Below, one piece after another: positions 24,056 through 33,017 of a DNA stretch of 64,000 nucleotides. Made by a program: the position numbers and the translations under genes. The DNA lies in contig NZ_AP031500.1 in the NCBI RefSeq assembly GCF_042847215.1, positions 3,844,001-3,908,000 on the forward strand. Reading direction: 5' to 3'. The DNA comes from Gilvimarinus japonicus. Its GTDB lineage: Bacteria; Pseudomonadota; Gammaproteobacteria; Pseudomonadales; Cellvibrionaceae. The notes below the pieces were generated by a model that did no database searches, was not told the origin of the DNA, and was given only the letters and a program-made list of their open reading frames with translations. Each line of letters opens with the position of its first letter. Positions within the stretch are counted from its first letter, which is position 1.

Positions 24056-24826
24056 TTACAGCTCGATGTCGTAATCGACAATCACCGGTAAGTGGCTAGA
24101 GAACTGGCCGTTTTTGTAGATAGCGCCATACTCGACCCGCTGGCCAAGGTTGTTAGAGGCCACCTGCAAATCGGTACGCCAGCCAGGGCCGGTGCCAATT
24201 TTGTTACTGGGCCACCAACTATATTCATCCGGATCGCGAATCGCACGGCGAAAGGCATCGACATAGCCAATCTGGTTAAACAGCTGGCTCAACCACTGAC
24301 GCTCGTGGGGCAAAAAGCCAGACTCGCTTTGCAGCGCATCTGAGTCGGTGACATCGCGCGGCGTATGCGCCATCTGCCAATTGCCACAAAAGATGTATTC
24401 GCGGCGCTTGCGGGTGATTTTTTCCATGTGCGCTTGCAGGTCGTCAAAAAAGTTAATTTTAACCTCTTGTGACTCAACCTCTGAGCTGGCGCTGGGCGCG
24501 AGCAGTGAGCCGATACTCATATGCTCGTAATCAACCTGCAGATAGCGCCCCTCCATATCGACACCCGATGAAAAGCCCAACCCAAAAATCAGTGCTTTGG
24601 GTTGCTTACGGGTGTAGATCGCCACGCCGTTATAATGCGGCGTACCGGAATCGAAAAAGTAGGCAAAATAGCCCTCGGGATGAAAAACATCATCGTCCAG
24701 CTCGTACTCGAGCGCCCGCAAATCTTGCAGGCAGATGACGTCCGCATCCTGACTGTCCAGCCAATCGTATAGGCCGCGCTGCGCCGCTTGAAAAATACCG
24801 TCGACGCTCAGACTGATAACTCTCAT
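24056..24826 (-). CDS. crc: Crc, catabolite repression control protein (ExoIII fold without catalytic residues)
   Basis: A 256-residue protein of the exonuclease III/EEP fold. It sits between rph and pyrE, exactly where Pseudomonas carries crc. As in Crc, active-site residues of true ExoIII are replaced: SVDG for xxNG, CLQD for LQE, CGNWQMAH for GDFN, and SSHLP for SDHxP. Crc works with Hfq to block translation of catabolic mRNAs rather than cutting DNA. The start at 24826 (MRVISLSVDG) was chosen by family alignment; the longer frame from 24898 adds 24 unrelated residues. Function in this organism is inferred from synteny and residues. Confidence 0.85.
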   Translation of the reverse strand: MRVISLSVDGIFQAAQRGLYDWLDSQDADVICLQDLRALEYELDDDVFHPEGYFAYFFDSGTPHYNGVAIYTRKQPKALIFGLGFSSGVDMEGRYLQVDYEHMSIGSLLAPSASSEVESQEVKINFFDDLQAHMEKITRKRREYIFCGNWQMAHTPRDVTDSDALQSESGFLPHERQWLSQLFNQIGYVDAFRRAIRDPDEYSWWPSNKIGTGPGWRTDLQVASNNLGQRVEYGAIYKNGQFSSHLPVIVDYDIEL

Positions 24827-24967
24827 GTTAGCCCCTTTATTGCGGACTGTGTATGATACCCGAGCTTGGATCGATTGTGTTAGCTGCCGTCGTGGCAACA
24901 GTCATTTGCCGGTGTTTTTTAGCAAAACTTATTGTTATTGGCTAAATTTTCACCAATGCAGAATGAT

Positions 24968-24996
24968 TCTACACAGCTCGTCCGCTTGTTTATAAT
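24968..24996 (+). promoter_or_regulatory. Sigma-70 promoter of pyrE
   Basis: TCTACA (24968-24973), a 17-bp spacer and a perfect TATAAT (24991-24996) lie about 40 bp before the pyrE ATG. This gives a short leader. Confidence 0.65.
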
Positions 24997-25034
24997 AGCG
25001 TGTTTTGCCGGTTACATCTAAGGAACGTACAAAT

Positions 25035-25676
25035 ATGCACGATTATCAGCGCGAATTTATCCAGCTGGCCATCGACAACCAAGCGTTGCAGTTTGGTGAG
25101 TTTACGCTCAAGTCCGGGCGGGTTAGCCCCTATTTTTTTAACGCCGGGCGGTTTTTTCAAAGCGGCGGCGGCCTGGCAAAAATGGGCCGGTTTTACGCGC
25201 AGGCGTTAATCGACAGCGGCGTTGAGTACGATTTGGTTTTTGGCCCGGCTTACAAAGGCATCCCATTGGCCAGCGCTACCGCGGTAGCACTAGCCGAGCA
25301 ACACGGCCAAGACGTACCCTACTGCTTTAACCGCAAAGAGGCCAAAGACCACGGCGAAGGCGGCTCGCTGGTGGGCGCGCCACTTACCGGTCGCACGATT
25401 ATTGTGGATGATGTGATTACCGCCGGCACCGCGATTCGCGAGGTGATGGCTATTATCGCTCAGTCTGAGGCCACCCCAGCGGCGGTGCTGATCGGTGTGG
25501 ATCGGCAAGAAAAAGGCCGCGCGGAGCTATCGGCCATTCAAGAGGTCGAGCAAAGCTATCGCATTCCAGTGATCAGTATTGTTAACCTTGACGATATAAT
25601 CCGTTATCTTGAGGCAGAGGGTGGCAACAATAAACTTGAAGCCATTAAAACGTACCGCGACCAGTACGGCGTTTAA
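25035..25676 (+). CDS. pyrE: Orotate phosphoribosyltransferase
   Basis: A 213-residue pyrimidine-biosynthesis enzyme that joins orotate and PRPP to give OMP. The PRPP motif is TIIVDDVITAGTAIRE. Other matches are FTLKSGRVSPYFFNAG, GPAYKGIPLA and the flexible loop YCFNRKEAKDHGEGG. The ATG at 25035 has AAGGA upstream and gives the normal E. coli-like start; an earlier TTG at 25005 is not supported. It follows the conserved rph-crc-pyrE order. Confidence 0.96.
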   Translation: MHDYQREFIQLAIDNQALQFGEFTLKSGRVSPYFFNAGRFFQSGGGLAKMGRFYAQALIDSGVEYDLVFGPAYKGIPLASATAVALAEQHGQDVPYCFNRKEAKDHGEGGSLVGAPLTGRTIIVDDVITAGTAIREVMAIIAQSEATPAAVLIGVDRQEKGRAELSAIQEVEQSYRIPVISIVNLDDIIRYLEAEGGNNKLEAIKTYRDQYGV

Positions 25677-25703
25677 CCGCGTAGCGATATCAAGGAGCAC
25701 AGG

Positions 25704-26330
25704 ATGAAGAGCACACTCGGCGGACATTTTTGCAGCGCACTACTGTTAACGTTAGCACTGCTAAGCGCACCGCTGTTGGCCGAGGAGCCAGACACTGGCC
25801 CCGATAGCGTGCTCTTTAGGTATAAAAACGCAGACGGCAACTTGGTGGTACAACAAAGCATCCCACCGGATGCCGCTGCGCGCGGCTACGACATTATTAC
25901 CAGCACCGGGCGCATACTCAAAACAGTAAAAGCCTCGCCCAAGGGGGCGGATGCTGTGAGAGCCGCCGAACGAATGCGCCGCGAGGCTGAGTTGGCCGAA
26001 TGGGATGCCAGATTAAAGCGGCGCTTTAGTACGGTAAAAGATATTGAGTCGGCCAAGCAACGCAGCCTAACAGAGCTGCGCGGCAACCTGAGTATTTTGC
26101 GCGCTAACCTTTCGGGTGTTACCTCACAATTAGAGGAGCAACAACGCCGCGCGGGGATTATGGAGCGCAACGGCCGGCCGGTATCGGACACCTTAAAAAC
26201 CAATATTGCCGCCTTAGAGGCCGAGCTGGTAGAGATCCACAAGCAAATAGAGCAGCGCGGGCAAACGCTAGAGGGCGCCGCCGCTAAATTTGATAAAGAT
26301 ATTGAACGGTTTAAAGAAATTAACCCTTAG
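25704..26330 (+). CDS. Exported DUF4124-like protein with coiled coil
   Basis: A 208-residue protein with a signal peptide (about residues 1-26, cleavage after LLA). A short domain follows (LFRYKNADGNLVVQQSIPPDAAARGYDI) resembling DUF4124. A long charged helical region (about 80-205) is likely to form a coiled coil. It lies 27 bp after pyrE with an AGGAG 8 bases before the ATG, so it may be co-transcribed. The function is not established; it is probably periplasmic. Confidence 0.75.
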   Translation: MKSTLGGHFCSALLLTLALLSAPLLAEEPDTGPDSVLFRYKNADGNLVVQQSIPPDAAARGYDIITSTGRILKTVKASPKGADAVRAAERMRREAELAEWDARLKRRFSTVKDIESAKQRSLTELRGNLSILRANLSGVTSQLEEQQRRAGIMERNGRPVSDTLKTNIAALEAELVEIHKQIEQRGQTLEGAAAKFDKDIERFKEINP

Positions 26331-26356
26331 CGTTGCCCGCCCCAGGTAAACCAAGA

Positions 26357-26971
26357 CTAAGCGACGGGTGCGCTTTCACGCATCAGACCCTGCGCAATAA
26401 TGGGCCACTGATCTTCCCAGTACTGCGTGGGTAAACGGCGAAACTCACTGCGCACAAACTGCGTAATGCGCCCATCGGCCAAGCTCATAAGCATATTGGC
26501 CGCTGCCGATAACGGCAAATTAGGGCGCAGCCCCTCACGCAACTCGGCCTCGCGAATAATTTGTTTTAACTGGGTCTCTACCCGCTCAAACAGTTGCGCA
26601 ATACGGTTGCGCAACCGCTCTGTCTCGCCGGTAAGCGCATCGCCTGTGAGTAGGCGGGTAATGCCGGGGTTGCGCTCGGTAAAGGTTAGCAATAAATACA
26701 AAATCTTTTCTAGCCGGTGCAGCGCTTGGGGCTCTTCACTTAAAATTAATTTAATACGACTGAAGATGGTCTCTTCAATAAACTCAATCAAGCCTTCAAA
26801 CATCTTCGACTTGCTGGGAAAGTGGCGGTACAGGGCCGCCTCGGACACGCCCACTTCGCGCGCCAGCGCGGCGGTGGTAATACGTGCGCCAGGGCTGGCC
26901 TCTAGCATGGTTGCCAGCGACTCGAGGATCTGTTGACGGCGAGATACTTTTTGACTGTTTTTAGTGCTCAT
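26357..26971 (-). CDS. slmA: Nucleoid occlusion factor SlmA (TetR family)
   Basis: A 204-residue TetR-family protein. The HTH (ITTAALAREVGVSEAALYRHFPSKSKMFEGLIEF) and the whole C-terminal domain match SlmA, which binds chromosomal SBS sites and blocks FtsZ assembly over the nucleoid. The start at 26971 (MSTKNSQKVSRRQQILESLA) is the family start; 12 extra residues from 27007 are unlikely. It lies beside pyrE and the argB-algC-coaBC block, as in related genomes. Confidence 0.93.
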   Translation of the reverse strand: MSTKNSQKVSRRQQILESLATMLEASPGARITTAALAREVGVSEAALYRHFPSKSKMFEGLIEFIEETIFSRIKLILSEEPQALHRLEKILYLLLTFTERNPGITRLLTGDALTGETERLRNRIAQLFERVETQLKQIIREAELREGLRPNLPLSAAANMLMSLADGRITQFVRSEFRRLPTQYWEDQWPIIAQGLMRESAPVA

Positions 26972-27170
26972 AGCGCGACTGCTCTTGTCGTTTACGCCTG
27001 CTCTCATCGCGACAGGTCGGTTTGTCGTTGGTCGTGCTGACTTTGCCGCAATTTGGCAAAGCTCGATAGAGTGCGCCCGAAGCCCCCAAACTCTATCGAT
27101 TGCGTGTTCTATTATCCCTGTTACTATTCTAGCGGCAGCCCCGTGCCGGTTGCCAGCGTTAAAGACTCAC

Positions 27171-28079
27171 TTAAGCCGGCATAGCCTTGTTGGTGATCAA
27201 TGTGCCCACCCCAACGTCGGTAAATATCTCTAGCAGCACAGCGTGCGACACACGGCCGTCGACAATATGAGCGCTGGTAACACCACACTTAACCGCATCT
27301 AGGGCGCAGGCGATTTTCGGCAGCATACCGCCGTATATCGTGCCGTCGGCGATAAGCTCGTCGACCTGGGCGGTGGAAAGCCCGGTGAGAATTTTGCCCT
27401 CTTTGTCCAGCAGACCCGCGACGTTGGTCAGTAGCATCAGCTTTTCGGCCTGCAAAACTTCGGCAATTTTACCGGCGACTAAGTCGGCATTAATATTGTA
27501 AGAGGCGCCGTCTTTGCCCACGCCAATGGGCGCAATCACCGGAATAAAATCGCTGTTTAGCAGCATATCGATGACCGCTTTATTGATCGAGGCGACTTCA
27601 CCCACATGCCCGATGTCGATAATCTCAGAGGCGGACACCTCGGGGCTCGTGGCTTTAACCTCAAGTTTCTTGGCACGAATCAGCTGGCCGTCTTTACCGG
27701 TAACGCCAATCGCCTCGCCACCGTTGCGGTTAATGAGGCTCACAATTTGTTTATTAACTGTGCCGCCCAAAACCATCTCGACCACGTCCATGGTTTTGCT
27801 GTCGGTCACCCGCATACCATTTACAAACTCGGAATCGATATTAAGCTTTTTTAGCAAATCGCCAATTTGCGGACCGCCGCCATGCACCACAATCGGGTTC
27901 ATCCCCACCAGCTTCATCATCACGATATCGCGGGCAAAGCTATTTTGCAGTTCTTCATCGACCATGGCGTTACCGCCGAATTTAACCACAATGGTTTTGC
28001 CGGTAAAGCGTTGAATATAAGGCAGTGCCTCGGTCAGCACTTGGGCAATATTCATCGCCGCGTCGCGGTTCAGTGACAT
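27171..28079 (-). CDS. argB: Acetylglutamate kinase
   Basis: A 302-residue amino-acid kinase that phosphorylates N-acetylglutamate in arginine biosynthesis. Key segments are IVVKFGGNAM (phosphate loop), VVHGGGPQI, SIVVNADLVAG-like YNINADLVAGKIA, and LLTNVAGLLDKEG. The end TAMIT-like region reads GVGTLIT. Length fits the arginine-inhibited long form of the family. It starts 2 bp after the algC stop, so the two are in one transcription unit, as in Pseudomonas. Confidence 0.96.
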   Translation of the reverse strand: MSLNRDAAMNIAQVLTEALPYIQRFTGKTIVVKFGGNAMVDEELQNSFARDIVMMKLVGMNPIVVHGGGPQIGDLLKKLNIDSEFVNGMRVTDSKTMDVVEMVLGGTVNKQIVSLINRNGGEAIGVTGKDGQLIRAKKLEVKATSPEVSASEIIDIGHVGEVASINKAVIDMLLNSDFIPVIAPIGVGKDGASYNINADLVAGKIAEVLQAEKLMLLTNVAGLLDKEGKILTGLSTAQVDELIADGTIYGGMLPKIACALDAVKCGVTSAHIVDGRVSHAVLLEIFTDVGVGTLITNKAMPA

Positions 28080-28081
28080 AA

Positions 28082-30613
28082 TTAAAAGTCCAAATTCAAA
28101 GTGTTATCAATCTTTTTAAGCTCGCGTTTAAACAGCAGCTTAAGCTTTTCCAGCACCGCCTCGGACTCGGCCTCAAAGCGCAGGGTAATCTCTGCCCCAG
28201 TGTTAGAGGCGCGCACCAAACCCCAGCCTTTAGAAAAGTCCACGCGTAAACCATCGATGGTGGTGGCCTTGCCGTTTTGGAACTCGCCCTGAGCAATTAG
28301 CTTTTCAACCAAAGCGAATTTTTCTGATTCGGCAACGGCAACGCGAATCTCTGGGGTAGAGGGCAGCATTGGGAACGCCGCAAACACATCGTCGATCGAT
28401 TGATCGCGCAAAGTGATGATCTCGAGCAGGCGTGCGGCAGTATACAGACCATCGTCAAACCCGTACCAGCGCTCTTTAATAAAAATATGGCCCGAGTATT
28501 CGCCACCCAGCAGCGCACCGGTCTCAATCATTTTGTGCTTCATATGCGAGTGACCGGTCTTCCACATAATGGGGCGGCCCCCGTAGCCGGAGATAATCTG
28601 GTTGAGCTGCTTCGAGCACTTCACATCAAACAGAACATCGGCGCCTGGGTTGCGCGAGAGAATATCTTTGGCAAATAGCATTAATAAATGATCGGGCCAA
28701 ATAATGTGTCCGGCGGGTGTGACTACCACCAAACGATCGCCATCACCGTCAAACGCCACCCCCAAGTCGGCATCGGTTTCACGTACTTTGGCCAACAGAT
28801 CTTGCAGGTTTTCCTCAAGGCTCGGGTCGGGGTTGTGGTTAGGAAAGCTACCATCGAGCTCGCAGTGCAGCGCAATAACGTCGCAGCCGAGCTCTTCAAA
28901 CAGCGCCGGCGCGACGCTACCGGCCACCGCATTGCCGGCATCGACGACAACGCGGATATCACCGGCGAGCGCCACATCCGAGAAGATACGATCGATATAA
29001 TCGGCCACTACCTCTATGTGCTGCTCTTGGCCGTCGCCCTCAAGGTATTTACCGGCAACGATGCGCGAGCGGATATCTTTTATGGCGCCATCGGCGAGCG
29101 TTTCACCGTTAATAACCATTTTAAAACCATTGTAGGGCGCCGCATTGTGGCTTGCCGTAACCATCACCCCACTGCTGGTTTGATCCAGCTCAAACGTGGC
29201 AAAGTGCATCAGCGGTGTGGGCACCACGCCAATATTAATAACGTCACAACCGCTGGCCAGTAATCCCGCAATCAGCTGCTCACACAGCTCGGGGCTATGG
29301 GTACGAGCATCGCGCGCGACGATAATACTGTGTTCGCCCTGCTCTTGTACCTCGCTGCCTAGCGCTAAGCCAATCTGGTGCGCCAGCTCGGCCGTAATAC
29401 CGCCAGGGCCAACCTCGCCGCGAATGTCATATGAGCGGAAAACATCATCCGGTACCTCGCGCGCTTGTGGAGCCGGTGCGGGGGCCGGCCGACGCGGCGC
29501 GCTATGGTCGAGCCCGAGAATATCTTCATCCTCTTCAATGACTTCAATATCAAGAATATCCTGGCTCAACGCATTGCCACTCGCGCCGGCTCGCTCGCCA
29601 TCTTGCTCTGGCTTTGCCTCTGCCTGGGCGTCGACATACTGCTTGGGCAGCACCAGCCCTTCGCCCGCCGGCGCTTTTTTCGGCCGGACCAACACACGAC
29701 TTAACAGCAGTGACAACACCAGCCCCACCACCACAGTTAGGCTCAACACTAAAAGCCACATGCCCGGCAGCTCTTTCGACTGAGCGACCAGAGCCGCCGA
29801 CGGCGTGTACTCGACACTTAAATAACTACCCGCCACTTTGCGCGTTACCGCCGGTGCCGCTTGCCCGGCGCCATCATTGAGTAGCTCAAATGGCCGGGCG
29901 CTGGAGAACTCTTGGCGCAGCGAAAGTCTGCCCAATGTATCTTGATTAGTCGTAATAATCTGGTTAATAGCATCCGCAGAATAAGTCGCAAGCAGCGCCC
30001 CGGTGACGCTATCCCCCTGAGGAGGAACGGCGCTGGCAAGCTGCAACTGCCACACGCCATCGATAGGGGCGGCTTCAGGCAGGGTGTCCTGGCGGCGATA
30101 AGCGCGGCGCAAAAGATCCAACTCGGCATAACGCAGCGGCGCTTGATGGTTAGGCTGGATACGCGCCTGCCCCGACGTAAAAGCGCGCAGCGCCAACAAG
30201 TTCTCACTGCCGACACCCAATAAGGTGGCAACGTTATGAAGCGCACCCGCCTCGTCGCTTTGCAGAGCGCTCAGCAGCGCCGGATTTTGCGCCCAGCGCG
30301 TTAGCTCGACACGGCGCTCGGCAAGATAACTCTCAATGGCGCTTGCCGCTTTTCCGGCACGCGCGGTGGCAGCATCTTGCACTCGCTGTCGCTCGGTTTG
30401 CACCACCATAGACTCGTACAACCAAAACCCGAGTAAGGCATTAACGGCAATGGTCACGCCCACCAAAATAAACAGTAGCTGATGACGCTTTTTATAAAGC
30501 TGTTGTTGCGCCTCCATAGCTCGACGCTCGGCGCGGGTCATGCGTGGTGTGGCACCATCGGTACTGGATTCTGGTGCACTGTCCGCAGGATCTGAAACCG
30601 GCTTTTTGCTCAT
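28082..30613 (-). CDS. algC: Phosphomannomutase/phosphoglucomutase AlgC with N-terminal membrane sensor-like region
   Basis: An 843-residue protein. Residues of about 1-45 are charged, then TM1 (LLFILVGVTIAVNALLGFWL), a periplasmic region of about 220 residues, TM2 (MWLLVLSLTVVVGLVLSLLL), a linker, and the enzyme domain from about residue 385. The enzyme has the active serine loop TASHN, the metal loop DGDGDR and the sugar loop GEYSGH. It interconverts mannose or glucose 1- and 6-phosphates for envelope polysaccharides. Long, membrane-anchored AlgC forms occur in Pseudomonas relatives; the role of the periplasmic part is unknown. It lies between coaBC and argB; the dut gene usual in this block is absent. 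Confidence 0.92.
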   Translation of the reverse strand: MSKKPVSDPADSAPESSTDGATPRMTRAERRAMEAQQQLYKKRHQLLFILVGVTIAVNALLGFWLYESMVVQTERQRVQDAATARAGKAASAIESYLAERRVELTRWAQNPALLSALQSDEAGALHNVATLLGVGSENLLALRAFTSGQARIQPNHQAPLRYAELDLLRRAYRRQDTLPEAAPIDGVWQLQLASAVPPQGDSVTGALLATYSADAINQIITTNQDTLGRLSLRQEFSSARPFELLNDGAGQAAPAVTRKVAGSYLSVEYTPSAALVAQSKELPGMWLLVLSLTVVVGLVLSLLLSRVLVRPKKAPAGEGLVLPKQYVDAQAEAKPEQDGERAGASGNALSQDILDIEVIEEDEDILGLDHSAPRRPAPAPAPQAREVPDDVFRSYDIRGEVGPGGITAELAHQIGLALGSEVQEQGEHSIIVARDARTHSPELCEQLIAGLLASGCDVINIGVVPTPLMHFATFELDQTSSGVMVTASHNAAPYNGFKMVINGETLADGAIKDIRSRIVAGKYLEGDGQEQHIEVVADYIDRIFSDVALAGDIRVVVDAGNAVAGSVAPALFEELGCDVIALHCELDGSFPNHNPDPSLEENLQDLLAKVRETDADLGVAFDGDGDRLVVVTPAGHIIWPDHLLMLFAKDILSRNPGADVLFDVKCSKQLNQIISGYGGRPIMWKTGHSHMKHKMIETGALLGGEYSGHIFIKERWYGFDDGLYTAARLLEIITLRDQSIDDVFAAFPMLPSTPEIRVAVAESEKFALVEKLIAQGEFQNGKATTIDGLRVDFSKGWGLVRASNTGAEITLRFEAESEAVLEKLKLLFKRELKKIDNTLNLDF

Positions 30614-30660
30614 GAGGCGTCCTTTTAACTTTTTATGAAACCTGTTTTTGACTCAGTAGA

Positions 30661-31854
30661 TTACAACCGCTCAGCCAACAGAGCTATTAACTCGCGCGCT
30701 AACTGGGGTTTGCTGCGCTGATCAAAACGGGTTTCGCCCCGGCGATCAATCAAGGTCACAGCATTGTCGTCGCTATTAAAACCAATACCCGCCGCACTGA
30801 TGTCGTTGGCAATCACGCAGTCGACTTTTTTACGCACCAGTTTATCGCGAGCGTACTCTAAGACCCGCTCAGATTCTGCCGCAAACGCCACGGTAAAGGG
30901 CGCCGCGTCCAGCGCGGCGACGCTGGCAATAATATCTGGATTCTTCACAAGCGTAAGCGTCATAGTGTCAGCGTCAGACTTTTTCAGCTTTTGCTCGGCG
31001 ATGTTGGCCGGGCGAAAATCCGCCACGGCTGCCGCGCCGATAAATAAATCGCTGCCAGCAGCGTAACCTAAACAGGCCGCCAACATATCATCGGCTGAGA
31101 TGACTTTTATGTGCTCAACTCGCTCGGGCGGGGCCAACTGACACGGACCACTGATCAATATTGTACGCGCCCCCGCTTCGGCCGCGGCCTCAGCGAGGGC
31201 GTAACCCATTTTGCCGGAACTGTGGTTGCTCAAATAGCGCACCGGATCAATCGCCTCGCGGGTTGGGCCGGCGGTAATCACAACGGTCTTACCGGTTAGG
31301 GTATCCACGTTGAACATCTGCTCTAGCAGCGCCGCCAGCTCGACTGGCTCCAGCATACGACCGGGGCCAAACTCGCCACAGGCTTGTTCGCCGCTGCCCG
31401 GGCCCAGCACGATGAAATCGCGCTGGCGCAGGCGGGTAATATTAGCCTGCGTACTGGGCGCATCCCACATGGCCTGATTCATCGCCGGGGCAATGGCGAT
31501 AGGCGAGCGTGTCGCCAAACACACGGCCGACAGTAAATCGTCCCCCATACCGCCACTTAAGCGAGCTAAAAAATCGGCGCTGGCCGGCGCTATTAATGTT
31601 AAGTCCGCCCAACGTGCCAACTCTATATGTCCCATAGCCGCTTCGGCCTCGGGATCGAGCAGTGACGTGTGTACCGGATTGCCCGACAGCGCCTGTAGCG
31701 TAAGCGGCGTAATAAATTCACAAGCGGCCATGGTCATCACCACCCGAACGCTCGCGCCGCGGCGGCGCAGCTCGCGCACCAACTCGGCGGTTTTATAGGC
31801 GGCAATACCGCCCGTCACGCCCAGCAGTATGTGCTTGTTTTGTAGAGTGGACAT
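30661..31854 (-). CDS. coaBC: Bifunctional phosphopantothenoylcysteine decarboxylase/synthase
   Basis: A 397-residue coenzyme A biosynthesis enzyme. The N-terminal CoaC flavoprotein has GVTGGIAAYKT, APAMN and the late GEQACGEFGPGRM. The C-terminal CoaB domain begins about residue 190 (VITAGPTREAIDPVRYLSNHSSGKMG) and has LVKNPDII. The start at 31854 has GGAG 6 bases upstream; a longer frame to 32334 is only the antisense of radC. It is divergent from radC. Confidence 0.95.
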   Translation of the reverse strand: MSTLQNKHILLGVTGGIAAYKTAELVRELRRRGASVRVVMTMAACEFITPLTLQALSGNPVHTSLLDPEAEAAMGHIELARWADLTLIAPASADFLARLSGGMGDDLLSAVCLATRSPIAIAPAMNQAMWDAPSTQANITRLRQRDFIVLGPGSGEQACGEFGPGRMLEPVELAALLEQMFNVDTLTGKTVVITAGPTREAIDPVRYLSNHSSGKMGYALAEAAAEAGARTILISGPCQLAPPERVEHIKVISADDMLAACLGYAAGSDLFIGAAAVADFRPANIAEQKLKKSDADTMTLTLVKNPDIIASVAALDAAPFTVAFAAESERVLEYARDKLVRKKVDCVIANDISAAGIGFNSDDNAVTLIDRRGETRFDQRSKPQLARELIALLAERL

Positions 31855-32023
31855 CCCAAACTCCGTTGGCCATAGGGCTGGATTTGTCTCAGTTTTCTCA
31901 GCTTGCGCCGGTAAACTTGACCGCAAACGACAAAGATACCATTCTTGAAGGTAATTTCGTATATCGACGCGCCAGGAAAGCGCCCGGCGGCACCGACCGC
32001 AACCGACGACAAGGAGTCCTCCG

Positions 32024-32698
32024 ATGGCGATACACCAGTGGCCCGAGCAAGAACGCCCCCGAGAAAAACTGCTGCAGCGCGGCCCCGCCAGTCTCTCCGA
32101 CGCCGAGCTGTTAGCGATTTTCTTGCGCACTGGCTGTGCTGGCAAATCGGCGGTAGACCTAGCCCGAGAGCTATTACACGAGTTTGGCGGCCTGCGGCCG
32201 TTACTGGAGGCTTCGCAACCGGATTTTTGCCGCGGCTTGGGGCTGGGCTCCGCCAAGTACGCCCAGCTGCAAGCCGTATTAGAGATGGCCCGCCGCCACT
32301 TAAGCGAAACACTTACCACCGGTGACGCCCTCACCAGCCCCGATCTGGTGCGTCGTTATTTAGTCGCTCAGCTGCGCCACAGCCCACGGGAGATATTTGC
32401 TCTATTAATGCTCGACAACCAGCATCGGCTTATCCGCTACGAGCCATTGTTTTTTGGCACGTTAGACGCCGCGAGCGTCTACCCTCGCGAAGTGGTCAAA
32501 CTGGCTTTGGCCAACAATTGTGCCGCGGTGATTTTAGCCCATAACCACCCCTCGGGCGTCGCCGAGCCAAGCCAGGCCGACCGGCACATCACCGAGCGCT
32601 TAATTAAGGCGTTGGAGCTGGTCGGCGTGCGGGTGCTAGACCATATGATTGTCGGCGATGGCGAGGTCAGCTCATTCGCCGAGCTTGGGCTGCTGTAA
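32024..32698 (+). CDS. radC: RadC family JAB1/MPN-domain protein
   Basis: A 224-residue protein of the RadC (UPF0758) family. The N-terminal part has helix-hairpin-helix-like segments (SLSDAELLAIFLRTG, GLGSAKYAQLQA). The C-terminal MPN/JAB metalloprotease-like domain has HNHPSG, the metal-site motif, followed by the Asp in ADRHITERL. The old DNA-repair role is not supported for the family, and the activity is unknown. It is divergent from coaBC and precedes rpmB-rpmG, as in E. coli. Confidence 0.93.
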   Translation: MAIHQWPEQERPREKLLQRGPASLSDAELLAIFLRTGCAGKSAVDLARELLHEFGGLRPLLEASQPDFCRGLGLGSAKYAQLQAVLEMARRHLSETLTTGDALTSPDLVRRYLVAQLRHSPREIFALLMLDNQHRLIRYEPLFFGTLDAASVYPREVVKLALANNCAAVILAHNHPSGVAEPSQADRHITERLIKALELVGVRVLDHMIVGDGEVSSFAELGLL

Positions 32699-32781
32699 CG
32701 GCCTCCACCCGGTCATAAACCCGGCAAACCCTCCAATTGAGCAAAATTTCGCACTTTTCTGGTCAAAAAAGCAACTAGACG

Positions 32782-32810
32782 TTGATATTGGGGGGCGCTT
32801 TTGGTATAAA
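32782..32810 (+). promoter_or_regulatory. Sigma-70 promoter of rpmB-rpmG
   Basis: TTGATA (32782-32787), a 17-bp spacer and TATAAA (32805-32810) form a near-consensus promoter about 210 bp before the rpmB ATG. This implies a long leader. Confidence 0.75.
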
Positions 32811-32816
32811 ACGCGG

Positions 32817-33017
32817 CTCTTTGCGGCCGGGTTGTTCGGCTGACCCTGAAGATCGGGATTGTGCCGGTGCCGACACCGGTAAATGGCACATCAAACAACC
32901 CGCACAGGCTAGCCGCGATTGGATAAACAGGCTGCTCAATGAATTCTGCTCTGGGCTGCTGTCGGCCTTATGAAGGCAAGCAGCCGAGCGCGATTAATCA
33001 GGTTAAGAGGCAAAACA
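32817..33017 (+). promoter_or_regulatory. Structured 5' leader of rpmB-rpmG
   Basis: About 200 nt of untranslated leader with several complementary segments. CGGGTTGTT (near 32828) pairs with AACAACCCG (near 32894). Inside this, GTGCCGGTG pairs with CACCGG..GGCAC (near 32861-32887). Downstream, GGCTGCT...CCTT pairs with AAGG..AGCAGCC (near 32954-32984). The layout suggests a cis-acting RNA controlling the ribosomal protein operon, perhaps by feedback. No known leader family is recognised by eye. Confidence 0.5.

Noticed and set aside
28688..29263. Open frame of 191 codons on the plus strand opposite algC
   Set aside because: Lies wholly inside the conserved phosphomutase domain on the other strand; its composition is that of an antisense shadow.
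31855..32334. N-terminal extension of coaBC
   Set aside because: The extra residues are the antisense of radC, and a good ribosome site supports the start at 31854.
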